DNA from: Flavobacterium sp.
GTDB taxonomy: Bacteria > Bacteroidota > Bacteroidia > Flavobacteriales > Flavobacteriaceae
Direction of reading: 5' to 3'
DNA: 64,000 bases
Assembly: GCA_003497625.1 (NCBI GenBank)
Contig: DNNO01000021.1
Coordinates: forward strand, 227,602 to 291,601
Below are positions 60,330 to 64,000 of this stretch, one piece after another. The position numbers and the translations under genes were made by a program. The notes under the pieces were generated by a model, which ran no database searches, was not told the DNA's origin, and saw only the letters and a list, made by a program, of their open reading frames with translations. Position 1 is the first letter of the stretch; each line of letters starts with the position of its first letter.

Positions 60330-62432
60330 TTATTTCAAAACTTGATACGCAATTAAAGCGGTAATGTAAGCAAATCCACTCATAAAAACCAACTGAATTA
60401 TGGGCCATTTCCAAGAATTGGTTTCTTTTTTTACAATAGCTAAAGTAGAAATACATTGCATCGCGAAAGCATAAAAAAGGAGTAATGAAATTCCTGTAGC
60501 AAAATTGAATATTTTCTTACCTGTTTCTGGATGTATCTCGGCAGCCATTCTATTCGTTATTTTGATAGGTTTATCGCTATGACTTCCTACGCTGTAAATG
60601 GTGGCTAATGTACCTACGAAAACTTCACGAGCTGCAAACGAACTTACCACTGCAATTCCAATTTTCCAATCATAACCTAATGGACGAATAGCGGGTTCAA
60701 TTGCTTTTCCCATGTAACCGATGTATGAATTTTCTAACTTAAAGGAATTTACTTGATCTTCAAATGCTTCAGCTGTAATGGTTTTGTTCTGATTTTGTTG
60801 GGTAATAATAGCTTCAGCATTATTGAAATCATCACTTAAACCGTGTGAACCTAAATACCATAAAATTACCGATAAGGCTAAAATGATTTTTCCAGCACCA
60901 GTTACAAAAGCTTTGGTTTTTTCTAAAACGTTTAACCCAACATTTTTTAACATCGGAATTTTATAACTCGGCATTTCTACTACGAAATACGATTTACAAC
61001 TTAATTTTAAATATTTATTAAGTAAGAAAGCCGAAAAAACCGCCATTCCAAAACCTAATAAATATAATGCCATCAGCGTTAATCCTTGTAAACTTAAAAA
61101 GCCAAAAATTCTTTTTTCGGGAATAATTAAGGAAATTAAAATGGCATAAACTGGTAATCTTGCCGAACAAGTGGTGAAAGGTGTTACTAAAATTGTAATT
61201 AATCTTTCTTTCCAATTTTCGATATTTCTCGCACTCATAATGGCCGGAATAGCACAAGCCGTTCCTGAGATTAAAGGCACAATACTTTTTCCAGACAAAC
61301 CAAATTTTCGCATGATTTTATCCATCAAAAACACCACACGACTCATGTAACCGCTTTCTTCTAAAACAGAAATGAATAAGAATAAAAAGGCAATTTGCGG
61401 AATGAAAATTACGATACCACCAATTCCTGGAATTAATCCTTCGCTAATTAAATTGGTAAATTCTCCCGCTGGAAGATGTTGTTTGGCAAGCGAACTAAAA
61501 TTAGCAAACGTTTCATCTATAAAATCCATTGGAATGCTACTCCAATCAAATAAAAACTGAAAAATAAGCATTAAAATTCCGAAGAAAATTACATAACCAT
61601 AAATTTTATGTGTTAGAATTCTGTCGATTTTTGCTCGAATATCAGTTGCTTTTGAAACATCTATTTTTTGACCAATTTTCAATGTGTCATTAATAAATTG
61701 GTAACGTTTTATGGTTTCTTTTTGCTGTAAACGTTTTAAATCGGCGTGCGATTTAGTAAACGAACTTTTAATTTCGTTTCGCTCTAAATTTAAGAAATTA
61801 ACATCTTGCGTAATTACCAACCAAAGTTTGTACAACAATTGATTTGGAAACGCTCTTCTTAAATTATTAAAATAATCTGGGTCAATCGACGATGCGTGTA
61901 AACAAGGTTCGGTTGAAAGTTCGGTATAGTTCAGAATTAATTCTTTCAACTGATTAATTCCTGTTTTTTTTCTTGAACTTATTAAGGCAATTTTCGTTTT
62001 TAACTCTTTTTCTAAAGCAGGAATATCCAATTCAATTCCTTTTAAAGCCATTCGATCTGCCATGTTAATGACTAAAATGGTAGGAATTTCTAAATCTTTG
62101 ATTTGGGTAAAAAGGAGTAAATTTCGTTTTAAATTTTCTACTTCAGTCACTACAACAGCAACATCTGGAAAATCTTCGTCGTTTTTATTTAGCAATAATT
62201 CGATTACTACGTTTTCATCAATAGAACTCGCATTTAAGCTGTAAGTTCCGGGTAAATCAATGATTCGAGCTCTCGTGTTTTCGTTTAATTTGCAAACACC
62301 TTGTTTTTTTTCAACGGTAATTCCTGGGTAATTTCCCACTTGTTGATTCAATCCTGTAAGTTGGTTAAAAACGGAAGTTTTTCCCACATTTGGGTTTCCA
62401 ATTAAAGCCACTTTTATAGGATTTGAACTCAT
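60330..62432 (-). CDS. feoB: Ferrous iron transporter FeoB
   Basis: FeoB imports Fe2+. An N-terminal GTPase domain has GNPNVGKTSVFNQL (about 12-25), DLPGTYSL and NMAD. Two Gate domains in the membrane follow, with the conserved GTACAIPAIMSAR and CSARLPVYAILI stretches (Cys in the transport path). The 700 aa are full length, a little shorter than E. coli FeoB (773). It starts 5 bases after feoA. Confidence 0.96.
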   Translation of the reverse strand: MSSNPIKVALIGNPNVGKTSVFNQLTGLNQQVGNYPGITVEKKQGVCKLNENTRARIIDLPGTYSLNASSIDENVVIELLLNKNDEDFPDVAVVVTEVENLKRNLLLFTQIKDLEIPTILVINMADRMALKGIELDIPALEKELKTKIALISSRKKTGINQLKELILNYTELSTEPCLHASSIDPDYFNNLRRAFPNQLLYKLWLVITQDVNFLNLERNEIKSSFTKSHADLKRLQQKETIKRYQFINDTLKIGQKIDVSKATDIRAKIDRILTHKIYGYVIFFGILMLIFQFLFDWSSIPMDFIDETFANFSSLAKQHLPAGEFTNLISEGLIPGIGGIVIFIPQIAFLFLFISVLEESGYMSRVVFLMDKIMRKFGLSGKSIVPLISGTACAIPAIMSARNIENWKERLITILVTPFTTCSARLPVYAILISLIIPEKRIFGFLSLQGLTLMALYLLGFGMAVFSAFLLNKYLKLSCKSYFVVEMPSYKIPMLKNVGLNVLEKTKAFVTGAGKIILALSVILWYLGSHGLSDDFNNAEAIITQQNQNKTITAEAFEDQVNSFKLENSYIGYMGKAIEPAIRPLGYDWKIGIAVVSSFAAREVFVGTLATIYSVGSHSDKPIKITNRMAAEIHPETGKKIFNFATGISLLLFYAFAMQCISTLAIVKKETNSWKWPIIQLVFMSGFAYITALIAYQVLK

Positions 62433-62437
62433 GAGGA

Positions 62438-62665
62438 TTAAATTTTAGTAACGGTAATTTCTCTTGCCGTTTCAATACGAATGGCAACATGAGAATCATT
62501 TACGTTGAAATATAAGGGATCACCTAAAGGCGCAATTTGAATTAAAGTAATGGAATTTCCAGGTAAACATCCCATTTCTAAAAGCTTTAGCGGGATTTCA
62601 TCTAGATTGACAGAAGTAATGGTAGCTACTTCACCAATTTTAAGTTCAGAAGAACAAATTTCCAT
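62438..62665 (-). CDS. feoA: Ferrous iron transport protein FeoA
   Basis: FeoA is a small cytoplasmic SH3-like protein that supports FeoB. The 75 residues end with a beta-strand pattern typical of the family (HVAIRIETAREI), with GCLPGNSITLIQIAPLGDP in the middle. It is the first gene of the feoAB operon, with promoter and candidate operator just upstream. Confidence 0.93.
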   Translation of the reverse strand: MEICSSELKIGEVATITSVNLDEIPLKLLEMGCLPGNSITLIQIAPLGDPLYFNVNDSHVAIRIETAREITVTKI

Positions 62666-62672
62666 TTCCTTA

Positions 62673-62720
62673 TTTAGATTGAATTAAAATACAAAAGTAA
62701 AAATTATAATCGGACTACAA
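62673..62720 (-). promoter_or_regulatory. feoA promoter with overlapping candidate operator
   Basis: On the minus strand TTG (62720-62718), an 18-base spacer and TACTTTTG (62699-62692) form a promoter. TTTAG-ATTGAA-TTAAA at 62673-62688 sits over the expected transcription start and matches the TTTAG-N6-yTAAA pattern of the other metal genes. Confidence 0.5.
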
Positions 62721-62762
62721 CTGATAATTATCAACTTTAGCAAATTATTTATAAAAATTAAT

Positions 62763-63458
62763 TTATTGGTTTTCACAAAGCCACAAAATATCTTCTAAAA
62801 GTTGTTTCATGTTCTTTGTTTTTGGGTCATCTGTAGGTTTGTCAAGATTGGTACCGTCATAAAAACCTCTAATACGTTTGTTTTTATCTACCAAAATGAA
62901 ATTTTCGGTATGAACCATGTCATATAGTTCTTCTGGCTTACCAGTTTTTACTGCCAAATATGATTTTCTGGCTAAATAATAAATATCCTTTTTATCTCCA
63001 GTTACTAAATTCCAACGCGAGTCATCAACTCCTTTTTCAATAGCATATTTTTTTAATACTTCAGGTGTGTCAATATCTGGAGTAACGGAAAAAGACAACA
63101 ATTTTACTTCCGGATTATTTTTCAATTGATTTTGCAACCATACCATGTTATCGGTCATTTTTGGACAGATAGTTGGACAAGTGGTAAAAAAGAAATCGGC
63201 TACGTAAATTGTATTATCATAGTCTTTTTGAGTGATTATTTTCCCATTTTGATTGGTAAAAGCAAAATCAGCAATTTTATGATCGTTACCAATATGTTGT
63301 ACTGTAGAATCTACTAATTCTGGATTAATATCTCTAGGAGAGTAGATGGGAAGCATTTTTTCTGGAGAAAGTAAAGTGTAAATTCCAAAGAAAATCCCAA
63401 CTGAAATAATTGAAAATATAATTATGAATTTTTTATACAATTTAATACTAGCTAACAT
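62763..63458 (-). CDS. SCO1/SenC-family protein
   Basis: SCO proteins deliver copper to, or reduce cysteines of, the CuA site of cytochrome c oxidase. The signature FFFTTCPTICPKMTDNM (about 90-106) holds the two copper-binding cysteines, and the third ligand His is in MVHTENFILVD (about 183). An N-terminal membrane segment (about 10-30) anchors the thioredoxin-like domain. The 231 aa match the family. It is a single-gene unit at this end of the window, divergent from a secreted-protein gene. Confidence 0.92.
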   Translation of the reverse strand: MLASIKLYKKFIIIFSIISVGIFFGIYTLLSPEKMLPIYSPRDINPELVDSTVQHIGNDHKIADFAFTNQNGKIITQKDYDNTIYVADFFFTTCPTICPKMTDNMVWLQNQLKNNPEVKLLSFSVTPDIDTPEVLKKYAIEKGVDDSRWNLVTGDKKDIYYLARKSYLAVKTGKPEELYDMVHTENFILVDKNKRIRGFYDGTNLDKPTDDPKTKNMKQLLEDILWLCENQ

Positions 63459-63518
63459 TAGTTTTTTTGCAAAAATAGTGTTTATTTCATTTTTAACATG
63501 AATTACACAATTGTTAAA

Positions 63519-63551
63519 TTTGTAATTACTTGAAAATCTTTATTATATTTG
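63519..63551 (+). promoter_or_regulatory. Promoter of the last gene
   Basis: TTTG at 63519-63522, a 21-base spacer and TATATTTG at 63544-63551 match both consensus elements, 29 bases before the ATG at 63581. Confidence 0.6.
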
Positions 63552-63580
63552 TGAAATTATACCATAAAAACTACTAAAAA

Positions 63581-64000
63581 ATGATTAAAAATTACCTGAT
63601 TGTTAGTCTATTGTGTTCCTTTTTAGGATTTTCACAATTCAACTCCAGCGCCCCTTGGATGACTAACATAAACACAGCTAAAAACGGAGAAGCAACCATT
63701 AATGAAATGGTTAATGCTTTTAACTCCTATTGGTCAACAAGAGACAAAAACGCAAGAGGATCTGGTTACAAACCTTTCATGCGTTGGGAATATCACTGGA
63801 GAAACTATACAAACGAGCAAGGATATGTTATGCCAGCTGAGCATTTGTGGGAAGCGTGGCGTCAAAAAAAACAAGCGATTGCTAATAGAAGTACTGCGAG
63901 TAGAGCTTTACCACCAAGTAATTGGCAGCCAGTAGGTCCTTTTACGCACACTAATACAGGTTCATGGTCTTCAGGACAAGGACGTGTTAATATTGTTCAT
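63581..64000 (+). CDS. Start of a large secreted protein (probable T9SS substrate), cut by the window
   Basis: The frame from ATG 63581 stays open for all 140 visible codons and leaves the window. A signal peptide ends LGFSQ. The mature start has APWMTNINTA, EMVNAFNSYWSTRDKNARGSGYKP and, near the end, WQPVGPFTHTNTG with GQGRVNIV. The pattern is that of large flavobacterial proteins made of sortilin/BNR-like propeller repeats, which usually end in a T9SS sorting domain beyond this window. The domain assignment is from the general pattern only. Confidence 0.75.
   Translation, partial: MIKNYLIVSLLCSFLGFSQFNSSAPWMTNINTAKNGEATINEMVNAFNSYWSTRDKNARGSGYKPFMRWEYHWRNYTNEQGYVMPAEHLWEAWRQKKQAIANRSTASRALPPSNWQPVGPFTHTNTGSWSSGQGRVNIVH

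Noticed and set aside
63702..63935. 77-residue open frame near the right edge
   Set aside because: It is in another frame of the secreted protein starting at 63581, which has a signal peptide and a full promoter.

Overview
The window is low-GC chromosomal DNA of a Bacteroidota bacterium, very probably Flavobacteriaceae and close to Flavobacterium. The reasons are the gliding lipoprotein gene gldH, several secreted proteins with type IX secretion (T9SS) sorting domains, many -7 boxes of the Bacteroidota form TAnnTTTG, weak Shine-Dalgarno sequences, and family-typical gene pairs such as ricT-gldH. Nearly all genes are intact. No rRNA, tRNA, CRISPR array, insertion sequence or prophage was seen, and no gene-free stretch exceeds 300 bases.

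Layout. 1-9.2 kb (+): trhO, ricT, gldH, PBP1A, scoA, scoB and rlmI form one long collinear run. It is interrupted by two small four-helix-bundle genes, each enclosed by inverted-repeat arms that exactly fill the gaps scoA/scoB and scoB/rlmI. A third repeat cluster without a gene follows rlmI. 9.3-19.4 kb holds mostly minus-strand housekeeping genes (class I fumarase, a nucleoside-gate membrane protein, an exonuclease, a serine hydrolase, ogt, a DUF1573 protein) and a plus-strand T9SS subtilase. 19.6-21.5 kb is a two-component system.

22-43.8 kb is a haem biosynthesis region. On the minus strand lie hemA-hemC-trkH-trkA-hemD-hemE, then hemF, then hemB. Opposite-strand genes sit between them: a T9SS protein between hemE and hemF, and a helicase with a membrane hairpin between hemF and hemB. 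An AraC-type regulator diverges from hemA. hemH and hemJ lie 5 kb further on, beyond six paralogous secreted-protein genes arranged as two copies of a three-gene operon. Each triplet has a pair of 12-base direct repeats, 20-21 bp apart, upstream. Only hemL (glutamate-1-semialdehyde aminotransferase) is missing from the route glutamyl-tRNA to protohaem.

43.8-52.7 kb carries an NtrY-like kinase, an enoyl-CoA hydratase-like protein, glutamate dehydrogenase, an HD hydrolase, an acyl-ACP desaturase with a PlsC acyltransferase, a Cys-rich lipoprotein and a bacilliredoxin. 52.8-62.7 kb is a metal-uptake region: a TonB receptor overlapping a lycopene cyclase gene, a divergent DtxR-family regulator with a ZIP transporter, a 42-residue FeoB-associated Cys-rich membrane protein, a FecA-like receptor, and feoA-feoB. 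A TTTAG-N6-yTAAA-like motif overlaps the predicted promoters of both receptors and of feoA, and is a candidate operator for the regulator. The window closes with a SCO protein and the start of another secreted protein.

The most novel-looking structures are the duplicated secreted-protein triplets with their shared operator-like repeats, and the four-helix-bundle insertions whose arms could fold the mRNA into a stem closing over the small gene.
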